Positions 1 through 5,679 of a DNA stretch of 6,065 nt are shown here, piece by piece. The position numbers and the translations under genes were made by a program. The stretch is from Helicobacter sp. (GTDB lineage: Bacteria > Campylobacterota > Campylobacteria > Campylobacterales > Helicobacteraceae), in assembly GCA_014799985.1 (NCBI GenBank), contig JAAVGZ010000013.1, forward strand, positions 1 through 6,065. Direction: 5' to 3'. The number at the start of each line of letters is the position of its first letter. The first letter of the stretch is position 1. Below the pieces are notes generated by a model. It saw nothing but the letters and a program-made list of their open reading frames with translations. It was not told where the DNA came from and did no database searches.

Positions 1-32
1 ACTTGTAGAGGGTGAAAAGTAACTTTTTTAAT

Positions 33-41
33 ATTCTAGCA
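33..41 (-). promoter_or_regulatory. Extended -10 in each CRISPR repeat (first of six copies)
   Basis: The 3' end of every repeat on the minus strand reads TGCTAGAAT, a TGn-extended -10 with a hexamer one base from TATAAT. Copies are at 33-41, 99-107, 165-173, 231-239, 297-305 and 363-371. Transcription would start about 6-8 nt into the next spacer. In Neisseria and C. jejuni type II-C arrays each repeat carries such a promoter (C. jejuni repeat end: TGGTAAAAT), giving crRNAs without RNase III processing at the 5' end. Promoter activity here is inferred from the sequence. Confidence 0.7.
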
Positions 42-362
42 TGGAAGAGCTTAAAGAGTGGCTAAAACGTAGCGCCGAATGCGGAACGCGCGGCTCGCAT
101 TCTAGCATGGAAGAGCTTAAAGAGTGGCTAAAACTGCGATGAAGCCGCGAACGCCGCCTACGGCATTCTAGCATGGAAGAGCTTAAAGAGTGGCTAAAAC
201 AAAGGCTAGATGATTGAGATAGATAGGCAAATTCTAGCATGGAAGAGCTTAAAGAGTGGCTAAAACTACCCTGCTAATATCTCGTTGTTATCAACCATTC
301 TAGCATGGAAGAGCTTAAAGAGTGGCTAAAACCCGTCTGGTGAGCAAGTTGCAGTTCCTGAA

Positions 363-398
363 ATTCTAGCATGGAAGAGCTTAAAGAAAGGGAATAAC
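363..398 (-). repeat. Degenerate terminal CRISPR repeat
   Basis: The first 25 bases on the plus strand (363-387) match the repeat consensus exactly. The last 11 (388-398) diverge strongly. Read on the minus strand, the 5' end is lost and the 3' part, with the TGCTAGAAT promoter-like motif, is intact. This is the end of the array: no further repeat follows, and the stop codon of the neighbouring gene is 22 bp away. A decayed repeat normally marks the leader-distal end with the oldest spacer, here 333-362. That would place the leader and new spacers off the left side. Confidence 0.9.
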
Positions 399-420
399 AT
401 AGCGCCGCCCATCGCTCCCC

Positions 421-1482
421 CTACGACTTCTCTTGAATATCCTTGATTCTATCGAGATATTTCATTCGGATTGTTTTGTTCCTCTCTTGCGCCGCTTTTT
501 GCATGTCTGTTGCTTCGTCAAATTCATCGACAATCTCCTCGCCCAGCAATGTCTCAATCGCGTCTTCGAGCGTAACAATCCCGGCGAATTGCGCATATCG
601 GTCTTGCACGACAAACAAACGTTCATCTTTAGTAATAAATAGATTCAGCAGATTGAGCACAGAGAGATTGACATGCACGACATACACCGACTGCGAGAGG
701 TCAAAGAGCTTCTTGTCGAGCCCATTCTTGACGCCCTCGTTGAGAATGTCCCGCGCGCGGACAAAGCCGACAATCGTGTCGGTGTTGCTGCTATCGCCAT
801 AAATCGGAATGCGCGAATGCGAATACAGCCCCTTGTGTGTGAGCGCCTCGCCAACGGTGCAATCGGCGGGCAAAGAAAAAACGATGCTTCGCGGCGTGAG
901 AATGTCGATGGTTTGATAATTTTTGAGCATCAGCACATTTTCAATAATCGCCTCTTCGCGCGTGGCAATCGAGCCGCCCTTTGTGCCAATCTGGCTCGCG
1001 GCGAGAATCTCATCGCGGCTAATGCTGCTTTGGCTCGACTTGACAAAATGCGTGAGCAGCCGCGCGACAAGCACGAGCGGGAAGGTGATTTTGAGCAGAT
1101 AATGAATACAGAGCGTTACGGCGGGCGCGAGGCTTTTCCAATATGTCGCGCCGATGGTTTTGGGCAGAATCTCCGAGAAATAAATCAACACAACGGTCAG
1201 CAAAGACGCGCCAAACGCCTGCCACTCGATGCCATAGATATGCGCAACCTCGATTCCAACGCCCGTTGCGGCGGCTGTTGTGGCGAAGGTGTTCAGAACG
1301 AGAATCGCGCCCTCGGCGTCATCGACATTTGCCTTGAGATGTTTGAGATAGCCGCCGATTTTTGGGTTTTTCTTTTCGTAGCTTTCGACAAAGGAATGCG
1401 TGATAGAAAGGAACACGGATTCCATGATAGAACACAAAAAGGTGAAAACAATCGCGATGAAACAATAGAGTGCTAGCAGCAT
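421..1482 (-). CDS. DUF21/CBS-pair membrane protein (CNNM/CorC-like), paralog B
   Basis: A 353-aa inner-membrane protein of the DUF21 (CNNM) plus CBS-pair family, often annotated as hemolysin or CorC/TlyC-like. Relatives are linked to divalent cation (Mg2+/Co2+) transport; the substrate here is unknown. Hydrophobic segments lie at about residues 2-27, 57-80, 88-110 and 118-145. The conserved DUF21 stretch SEILPKTIGATYWKSL is at 103-118, and ISRDEIL (154-160) leads into the cytosolic part. CBS motifs span roughly 190-250 and 262-320, ending GIVTLEDAIETLLGEEIVDE. A charged tail of about 30 residues follows, with no CorC_HlyC domain. The start has AAAGGA (1489-1494) six bases upstream, next to the stop codon of the preceding paralog, so the two genes are probably cotranscribed and translationally linked. 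The stop codon lies 22 bp from the CRISPR array. The family is secure; the physiological role is not. Confidence 0.92.
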   Translation of the reverse strand: MLLALYCFIAIVFTFLCSIMESVFLSITHSFVESYEKKNPKIGGYLKHLKANVDDAEGAILVLNTFATTAAATGVGIEVAHIYGIEWQAFGASLLTVVLIYFSEILPKTIGATYWKSLAPAVTLCIHYLLKITFPLVLVARLLTHFVKSSQSSISRDEILAASQIGTKGGSIATREEAIIENVLMLKNYQTIDILTPRSIVFSLPADCTVGEALTHKGLYSHSRIPIYGDSSNTDTIVGFVRARDILNEGVKNGLDKKLFDLSQSVYVVHVNLSVLNLLNLFITKDERLFVVQDRYAQFAGIVTLEDAIETLLGEEIVDEFDEATDMQKAAQERNKTIRMKYLDRIKDIQEKS

Positions 1483-1494
1483 ATCCCGTCCTTT

Positions 1495-2457
1495 CTAGTG
1501 TCGTTGGAGATTTCCAACGCCAATCACGGCGTTCATGACATCTTCGAGCGCGACAATCCCAATCAGCTTCTTTTTGCTATTCACAACGCAAAACAAGTGC
1601 TCTTTTTGGACGATAAAATTTTCGAGCAAGTCGAGCAGGTGCATGTTTTCGTCGACCTGCTCGAAGTCTGTGGCAATGCTCTTGATGCTCTCCTGCCCAC
1701 GTTTCTCGAGGTTGGCTTGCAGCAAATGCTGCCGATAGACGAGGTTTGGCGCGTTGCCCTCGCTGTCGAGCAGCGGAATGCGCGAGTATTTGTGCGTGTC
1801 AGAGACGAGCAGCGCTTCGTGGATTGTCATCGTGTCATTCAGCGAGAACATCTGCTCTTTTGGCGTCATGATGTCGGCAATCGATAGCGACTGCTGCGCG
1901 ATGATGTGTTCCAAGATGTCGGATTCGAGCTCGTTAATCGAGCCGCTTTTTTCGCCGAGCTCGACAACGGCGAGAATCTCATCGCGACTCATGTTGTCGG
2001 AATTGCCCTTGCGGAACATGTGCGTGATGATGCGCGAGACATACACGAACGGAAAGGTGATGAAATACAACACATAGATGAGATAGCTCGCGGGCAAAAC
2101 GAGGCTTTTCCAATATGTCGCGCCGATGGTTTTGGGCAGAATCTCGGAGATATAGAGAATGCTAAGCGTCATAAAGAGCGCCACGAAGCCCTGCCACGCC
2201 TCGCCAAAGATTTCGATGGCTTGCGCGCCAACGCCTGACGCGCCCACGGTGTTGGCGAAGGTGTTGACAACCAAAATCGCGCCAATCGCGTTGTCGATGT
2301 TTGCCTTCAAGTGCCGCAGAATCTTGCCACTCTTCGGGTGGTTTTTGGCATAGCTTTCCATGAATGGCGGCGTGATAGACAGCAGCACAGCCTCCAACAC
2401 AGAGCAAACAAACGAGATGACAACCGCAAACAGAAAATAACCAATCAACCAGCCCAT
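1495..2457 (-). CDS. DUF21/CBS-pair membrane protein (CNNM/CorC-like), paralog A
   Basis: A 320-aa paralog of the gene just downstream, with the same order of parts: hydrophobic segments at about residues 3-28, 57-80, 89-112 and 119-147, SEILPKTIGATYWKSL at 104-119, MSRDEIL at 156-162, then a CBS pair at about 192-250 and 262-312. It stops soon after GIVALEDVMNAVIG, so the EEIVDE segment and charged tail of paralog B are missing, and there is no CorC_HlyC domain. The CBS1 core (DIMTPKEQMFSL, YSRIPLL) is well kept. A protein of this type usually dimerises through CBS domains that may bind adenine nucleotides (family knowledge). The ribosome site is weak: GAGG sits about 14 bases upstream and TAGAG is closer. 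It is the first gene after a 143-bp gap, so it probably starts a two-gene transcript. Transport substrate unknown. Confidence 0.92.
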   Translation of the reverse strand: MGWLIGYFLFAVVISFVCSVLEAVLLSITPPFMESYAKNHPKSGKILRHLKANIDNAIGAILVVNTFANTVGASGVGAQAIEIFGEAWQGFVALFMTLSILYISEILPKTIGATYWKSLVLPASYLIYVLYFITFPFVYVSRIITHMFRKGNSDNMSRDEILAVVELGEKSGSINELESDILEHIIAQQSLSIADIMTPKEQMFSLNDTMTIHEALLVSDTHKYSRIPLLDSEGNAPNLVYRQHLLQANLEKRGQESIKSIATDFEQVDENMHLLDLLENFIVQKEHLFCVVNSKKKLIGIVALEDVMNAVIGVGNLQRH

Positions 2458-2600
2458 AAAGCTCTACACTACCTCACATTGATAAAAGATTCTCGGCATG
2501 ATAATGCAAGTTTAGTAAAACGAAAATTAAGGACTTGTGGCTTTGTGTTGCAAGGGGATTTCTCATTTTGACGTTGCGTCTCATGTTTGTGTTGTGCAGC
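2458..2600. other. Intergenic gap between mqnD and the DUF21 pair
   Basis: A 143-bp stretch, lower in GC than its neighbours, with no credible ORF. It must hold the 3' end of the mqnD transcript and probably a promoter for the DUF21 pair. I found neither a hairpin with a T-run nor a good -10/-35 pair. The best hairpin is a 4-bp GACG/CGTC stem near 2570-2580, too weak to call. No anti-repeat to the CRISPR repeat is present. Confidence 0.6.
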
Positions 2601-3473
2601 CTAAGAATGCCGCAACGCCATGTATTCAGAGGGCAACAAGAAATCTCTCGCGGCAATCTTTTGCGGATAGAATCCATGCGCATGCCCGAGCGCAAAGAGC
2701 CTATCGAGCGCGTCTAGCTGCGTGTCATCGAGAGAGATAGAATGCTCGTTGGCATAGAATCGGAGATAGGTCTCGAGCTCTGCGCCGCTAATGCGCAAAA
2801 GCTTGCGCTCATGGAGCATGTTGCTTAGAATCTGTGGGTGATGGTGCGCCATCGCCACGCCTTTGGTCAGCAGCTCCTCGATTTGCAACGCGAGGTGCAG
2901 CGGAATCGAGCGCAAAATCGCCATTCCGCCAAGCGGCAGGGGCAGCGCGCCGCCGCTTAGATTCTCCCAAATCTCCCATATCTCGCGCTCCACGCAAAGG
3001 CTCGCGTCAAAATTGAGAATCGATTCATGAATCAGCACGCCCGCATCGACTTCGCCGCCAACAACGGCGCTCTCGATGTCGAGAAAGTTTTTGTACACAA
3101 CGCGCGCGTCAGGGTAGGCGATTTGAAACAATAGCGCGTTTGTCGTGTGCGCGCCGCTTAGCGCCACCTTGAAGTTTTTCTTAAGTTGCGTGCCCTTGCG
3201 CTTGATGAGCTTTGGTCCATAGCCCTGCCCAAAGCTCACGCCCGTGCGCAAAAGCGCGTAGTTTTGGGCAATCAGCGGATAGAGCGCAAACGAAATCGCG
3301 CTGATTTCATAGCTCGAGCGCAGCGCGTTCTCGTTCAGCGTCTCGATGTCGAGTGCGAGATTCTCGAAGCACACATCGGGGCAGTCGACCCAGCCAAACG
3401 CGAGCGCGTAGTACATAAAAATATCATCAGCATCGGGAGAATGCGCCACGCGCACAAAATGTTTGTTGTTCAT
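2601..3473 (-). CDS. mqnD: 1,4-dihydroxy-6-naphthoate synthase (menaquinone, futalosine pathway)
   Basis: A 290-aa cytosolic enzyme matching MqnD, which converts cyclic dehypoxanthinylfutalosine to 1,4-dihydroxy-6-naphthoate, a menaquinone precursor. Campylobacterota use this route instead of the classical Men pathway. Visible family features, in order: RVAHSPDADDIFMYYAL (residues 8-24; Thermus has SPCPND here), ENLALDIETLNENAL (37-51), SGAHTTNALL (106-115), GEVDAGVLIHES (140-151) with the His of IHE matching the proposed catalytic base of Thermus MqnD, and the GALPLPLGG loop (175-183). Length is typical. I chose ATG at 3473 because homology starts there. An upstream in-frame ATG at 3524 overlaps the cytochrome gene's stop as ATGA and would add 17 residues of no visible family likeness. 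No clear Shine-Dalgarno precedes 3473. The 47-bp spacer to the cytochrome gene is AT-rich and may hold its own promoter. Confidence 0.93.
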   Translation of the reverse strand: MNNKHFVRVAHSPDADDIFMYYALAFGWVDCPDVCFENLALDIETLNENALRSSYEISAISFALYPLIAQNYALLRTGVSFGQGYGPKLIKRKGTQLKKNFKVALSGAHTTNALLFQIAYPDARVVYKNFLDIESAVVGGEVDAGVLIHESILNFDASLCVEREIWEIWENLSGGALPLPLGGMAILRSIPLHLALQIEELLTKGVAMAHHHPQILSNMLHERKLLRISGAELETYLRFYANEHSISLDDTQLDALDRLFALGHAHGFYPQKIAARDFLLPSEYMALRHS

Positions 3474-3480
3474 AGACGCG

Positions 3481-3486
3481 ATTCTA
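3481..3486 (-). promoter_or_regulatory. Possible -10 (TAGAAT) just upstream of mqnD
   Basis: On the minus strand TAGAAT, one base from the TATAAT consensus and identical to the -10 in the CRISPR repeats, ends 7 nt before the mqnD ATG. If used, transcription would start within a base or two of the start codon and give a nearly leaderless mRNA, which would fit the missing Shine-Dalgarno. It lies in an AT-rich stretch unlike the flanking genes. A six-base match in AT-rich DNA can easily arise by chance. Confidence 0.25.
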
Positions 3487-3520
3487 ACGAAAAAAGATAA
3501 ATCTTTAATGATATGAGCGC

Positions 3521-4600
3521 TCATCGCGCGAGCGTGAGGATTCCATGCTCCAAATCTTTGTGGCATGCGAAGCAATTCGCCTTTGTCTTGACGCTCGGCT
3601 GCGCGAAGACGTCTTCGGCGATGTGCGCATGCCGCTCTATCCAATAGGGATTCTTCGTAATCGCGATGTTCGCGGAATCTGTCTGCCTTTCGATGATGTT
3701 GCGCGCAACCTTCGTGTCAAACGATTCGGCAGAATATTTCTCCAAAAATGCCAGAATCTCGGCGTTGAGTTCGGAATCGATGCTCGCATCATCGCCAAAA
3801 TGATTCTCCAAATCGTCCATCATCAGCGCCCAGCTGTGTTTGGGCAGCAAAAACGGCGGATAGATGGCATGGCAGCTGCCGCACTCGTTGGCAAAATCTT
3901 TGTGCAGCGCCGCATAGTCGATTGGCTGCGCATGGCTCTTGGTTAGCGGGTTGTCGCCGAGCATGAAAACGGCGATAGCCGCGAGCAGCGCGATTCCGAC
4001 AAAGCCGAAGATTCTTTGCCCGATGTTTGGCGCAATGCTTTCGTTGCCCTCTGTTTTCTTGAATCCCGAAATCATCGAAGCCACCGAGTCGTTTTTGTGC
4101 ACGAGCCAATCGATGAGCGCGCCCAAGATATGCACGCAAACAACGAGCAGGAGGGCGTTGGCGAACATTTCATGCACATCATCGAGGAATCGCACGCGGC
4201 TGTATTGGTCGTGCAAAAACGCGAAGATTCCCTGATTCTTAGAAATTCCTGCCTCGAGCATGCCGCTTATTGCCGTGCAGATTCCAAGAAAGAGCATGAG
4301 CAAAATCGCCCAGCTGCTCGCGGGGTTGTGCCCCACGAAGCGCCTTTTTGCCCCAAAGACAGAGGCGAGATAGCCCAAAACGCCGCGATAGGGGAAATCG
4401 GCGAAGCGGGAATGCTTTGTGCCCACAAAGCCCCAGATGATACGCAACACAACCGCTGCGCCAAAGAGAGTGCCGAAAAAGATGTGGATTGGTAGGAAAT
4501 CATCAAGGCAATAGGCGAGCGCAAAGCTGACAATCATCACGACATGGACGAAGCGATTGAAAAAGCTCCAGATATAGCTCTCAATCACGCCATGCCCCAT
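3521..4600 (-). CDS. Cytochrome b561-type membrane protein fused to a diheme cytochrome c domain
   Basis: A 359-aa two-part protein. Residues 1-180 are a four-helix cytochrome b like the Ni/Fe-hydrogenase b subunit: helices at about 13-32, 37-59, 96-116 and 143-166, with candidate heme b ligands H19, H39, H143 and H157 and the typical VHEMFAN and SMISGFKK segments. A fifth helix (197-214) leads to a C-terminal DHC domain with CGSCH (240-244) and CFACH (343-347), expected in the periplasm. Family knowledge places such a b subunit as quinol oxidase, passing electrons to c hemes. The DHC part is a clear paralog of the adjacent free DHC: both carry LLP..SW, then LE.H.G.DASID. The gene overlaps dhc by 20 nt, so it is cotranslated. 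The upstream ribosome site is weak. In Rhodobacter sphaeroides the matching operon is shp-dhc-cyt b; the fused second DHC is the unusual part. Confidence 0.9.
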   Translation of the reverse strand: MGHGVIESYIWSFFNRFVHVVMIVSFALAYCLDDFLPIHIFFGTLFGAAVVLRIIWGFVGTKHSRFADFPYRGVLGYLASVFGAKRRFVGHNPASSWAILLMLFLGICTAISGMLEAGISKNQGIFAFLHDQYSRVRFLDDVHEMFANALLLVVCVHILGALIDWLVHKNDSVASMISGFKKTEGNESIAPNIGQRIFGFVGIALLAAIAVFMLGDNPLTKSHAQPIDYAALHKDFANECGSCHAIYPPFLLPKHSWALMMDDLENHFGDDASIDSELNAEILAFLEKYSAESFDTKVARNIIERQTDSANIAITKNPYWIERHAHIAEDVFAQPSVKTKANCFACHKDLEHGILTLAR

Positions 4601-5141
4601 AGTTTGGAATCTTCACATCACGTTTCTTGTACACGCCCTCATCGGCGCTCGTGTGGCATGCCGCACATCGCGCGAGGCTGCCCACCTCTTTTTGGGTAAT
4701 CAAATGTTTATCAATCTTGCGATGTTTTTTGATATGATACGGAATCTCGGTAATCGACAAATAGATGACACCGGGCTGCATCGAAGCCGTCAACTTCGCG
4801 CTGCGGCGATACGTTGCCGCCGCCTTCTCGCTCGAGTTGGCGAGGACATAGTTCGTGATAGCAACGCGGTCTTGCTCGTCAATGCTCGCATCGACACCAT
4901 AATGCTTCTCGAGATTCTGCATGATGTAGCTCCACGATTGCGCGGGCAACAGACCGGGCTGATAGCCAAAATGGCAGCTCGCGCATTCCTTTTTGTATAG
5001 CGCATTATCGACAGGCGCAATCTCGCGCCCGCCGCCCCTTTTCCCAAACATCGCAAATCGCGAATCGTCTTGCGCCACCTCGACAAACTCGGGCGCAGCC
5101 GCCGCCAAGCCAATGGCAAGAAGCAAAAGGAATCGTTTCAT
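4581..5141 (-). CDS. dhc: Periplasmic diheme cytochrome c (DHC)
   Basis: A 186-aa diheme cytochrome c. A signal peptide is visible (MKRFLLLLAIGLAAAAPEF; cleavage likely near residue 16), so the mature protein is periplasmic. Heme sites are CASCH (53-57) and CAACH (159-163), far apart as in DHC (PF09626, from memory), with the family segment GLLPAQSW (63-70) and LEKHYGVDASID (77-88) between them. In R. sphaeroides DHC is the electron donor to the heme protein SHP, and a cytochrome b gene sits beside it; the same three genes occur here in order. TAGGAG (5148-5153) six bases before the ATG is a good ribosome site and overlaps the stop codon of shp. The 3' end overlaps the cytochrome b gene by 20 nt. 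No missing residues noted. Confidence 0.92.
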   Translation of the reverse strand: MKRFLLLLAIGLAAAAPEFVEVAQDDSRFAMFGKRGGGREIAPVDNALYKKECASCHFGYQPGLLPAQSWSYIMQNLEKHYGVDASIDEQDRVAITNYVLANSSEKAAATYRRSAKLTASMQPGVIYLSITEIPYHIKKHRKIDKHLITQKEVGSLARCAACHTSADEGVYKKRDVKIPNYGAWRD

Positions 5142-5150
5142 GGTCAGCTC

Positions 5151-5561
5151 CTATTTTGTGAGGATATAATAAAGGACATCGCCCTTTTCTTTCGCGCTAC
5201 CCTCGCGCAGATAGACGTCTTTGAAGTTGCGCTTGAGCCACTTTTGCACCTGTTTTGGGTCGGTCAGGCTCTCGGCGTTCGCGCTTGGCGCAAGCGGCGG
5301 CAAAACCTTGTTCGTGAAGACATTGCGCCCGCTTTGTTGCAGGTTGCTCCCGTGGCAGCTCTCGCACGAAAGCTTTTGGTTGTCTCTGCCGATGTTTTGT
5401 GTCGTGAAGATTTTTTGCCCCTCGCTCGCGCTAAAATCCACAAACGCGGAATCCTCGCCCTTTGCCTCGAGTTTGAGGCTCTCGATGTAGCTTTGCATGC
5501 TTTGGTTGAGCGTTGCGGCGCTCAATGAACAGACGCAGGCAATCCAGATGATTTTTTTCAT
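5151..5561 (-). CDS. shp: SHP-like monoheme cytochrome c (DUF1924)
   Basis: A 136-aa periplasmic cytochrome c. The signal peptide is MKKIIWIACVCSLSA, with likely cleavage around residue 16. One heme site, CESCH (66-70), follows the helix EGQKIFTTQ. The C-terminal part (LPPLAPSANAESLTDPKQ, then KWLKRNFKDV and EKGDVLYYILTK) is the pattern of DUF1924/sphaeroides heme protein. In R. sphaeroides SHP the distal ligand is an Asn that leaves the iron so that O2 or NO can bind. Asn112 of KRNFKDV is my candidate equivalent. The R. sphaeroides protein, as I recall, has a Cys next to it in a disulfide; here it is Phe and the mature protein has no cysteine beyond the heme pair. A strong AGGAGG (5567-5572) lies five bases before the ATG. 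It is the first gene of the operon with dhc and cytochrome b. The true substrate or signal is unknown in the family. Confidence 0.88.
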   Translation of the reverse strand: MKKIIWIACVCSLSAATLNQSMQSYIESLKLEAKGEDSAFVDFSASEGQKIFTTQNIGRDNQKLSCESCHGSNLQQSGRNVFTNKVLPPLAPSANAESLTDPKQVQKWLKRNFKDVYLREGSAKEKGDVLYYILTK

Positions 5562-5566
5562 AGTAT

Positions 5567-5572
5567 CCTCCT
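5567..5572 (-). promoter_or_regulatory. Strong Shine-Dalgarno for shp
   Basis: AGGAGG on the minus strand, five bases before the ATG at 5561. It is the best ribosome site in the window and fixes the shp start. Its strength against the weak site of the cytochrome b gene suggests that the soluble SHP is made in larger amounts than the membrane partner. Confidence 0.8.
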
Positions 5573-5587
5573 AAAAATGAATGAGAA

Positions 5588-5593
5588 ATACTA
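5588..5593 (-). promoter_or_regulatory. Candidate -10 (TAGTAT) of the shp-dhc-cyt b operon
   Basis: TAGTAT on the minus strand matches TATAAT at four of six bases. It lies 10 bp downstream of the TTCAC direct repeat, which would cover the -35. Transcription would begin near 5581, leaving a leader of about 20 nt that contains the AGGAGG. The weak hexamer is what one expects of a promoter that needs an activator. The call depends on the direct repeat being a real operator. Confidence 0.4.
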
Positions 5594-5603
5594 GCGCTTA
5601 AAT

Positions 5604-5619
5604 GTGAAGTTAGTGTGAA
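5604..5619 (-). promoter_or_regulatory. DccR-like direct repeat TTCAC-N6-TTCAC
   Basis: The minus strand reads AACTTCACACTAACTTCACA: a 9-bp direct repeat AACTTCACA at 11-bp spacing, one helical turn, at 5603-5611 and 5614-5622. Its core TTCAC-N6-TTCAC equals the consensus reported for the C. jejuni two-component regulator DccR (WTTCAC-N6-TTCACW, covering the -35). Here it sits just upstream of TAGTAT, in the same -35 position. The 5' flanking base is C rather than W. Eleven-bp direct repeats are typical of OmpR/PhoB-type regulators. Binding by a DccR homolog is inferred. Confidence 0.5.
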
Positions 5620-5670
5620 GTTTTTTTGAAATTGTGCACACAAAGTTGGATAGCGCTTTGTAGTGCCCAT

Positions 5671-5679
5671 TTTATAGCA
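5671..5679 (-). promoter_or_regulatory. Extended -10 upstream of shp
   Basis: TGCTATAAA on the minus strand is a TGn-extended -10 with TATAAA, five of six to consensus. There is no clear -35, as is common for the housekeeping sigma factor of Campylobacterota. Transcription would start near 5664, about 100 nt before shp, so the DccR-like repeat would lie in the leader. It may be a second, constitutive promoter of the same operon. Confidence 0.45.

Larger units (their letters stand above)
1..398 (-). CRISPR. CRISPR array, type II-C-like, open at left edge
   Basis: Five identical 36-bp repeats lie at 33-68, 99-134, 165-200, 231-266 and 297-332, and a sixth, degenerate at one end, at 363-398. 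The spacers (69-98, 135-164, 201-230, 267-296, 333-362) are all exactly 30 bp. Bases 1-2 (AC) match the end of a repeat, and 3-32 is then a further 30-bp spacer, so the array continues beyond the left edge. On the minus strand the repeat begins GTTTTAGCCACTCTTTAAG and ends CATGCTAGAAT. The start, length and end resemble the C. jejuni Cas9 repeat, and 30-bp spacers fit type II. I infer minus-strand transcription from this and from the -10 box at each repeat end. Spacer GC varies from about 27% to 73%. No cas gene or tracrRNA anti-repeat was seen in the window, so the subtype rests on the repeat alone. Confidence 0.95.

Noticed and set aside
28..240. Open frame of 70 codons on the minus strand with a repeated SHSLSSSMLE motif
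   Set aside because: The periodicity is the 36-bp CRISPR repeat plus 30-bp spacers (66 bp, a multiple of three) translated by chance.
673..1476. Long plus-strand open frame of 267 codons
   Set aside because: It is antisense to the DUF21/CBS gene, whose family motifs are clear. The frame stays open because of composition.
3493..3506. AAAGAT/ATCTTT inverted repeat followed by T's on the minus strand, as a terminator after cytochrome b
   Set aside because: A six-pair AT-rich stem with a 2-nt loop is too weak. It may only reflect AT-rich DNA.
3521..3644. 57-residue N-terminal extension of MqnD from ATG at 3644
   Set aside because: It lies inside the cytochrome/DHC coding region, reads as arginine-rich out-of-frame sequence, and MqnD homology starts at 3473.
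5151..5561. SHP-like protein as a lipoprotein because of Cys9/Cys11
   Set aside because: The residues before either cysteine do not fit a lipobox and the hydrophobic core would be too short. Ordinary cleavage near residue 16 fits better.
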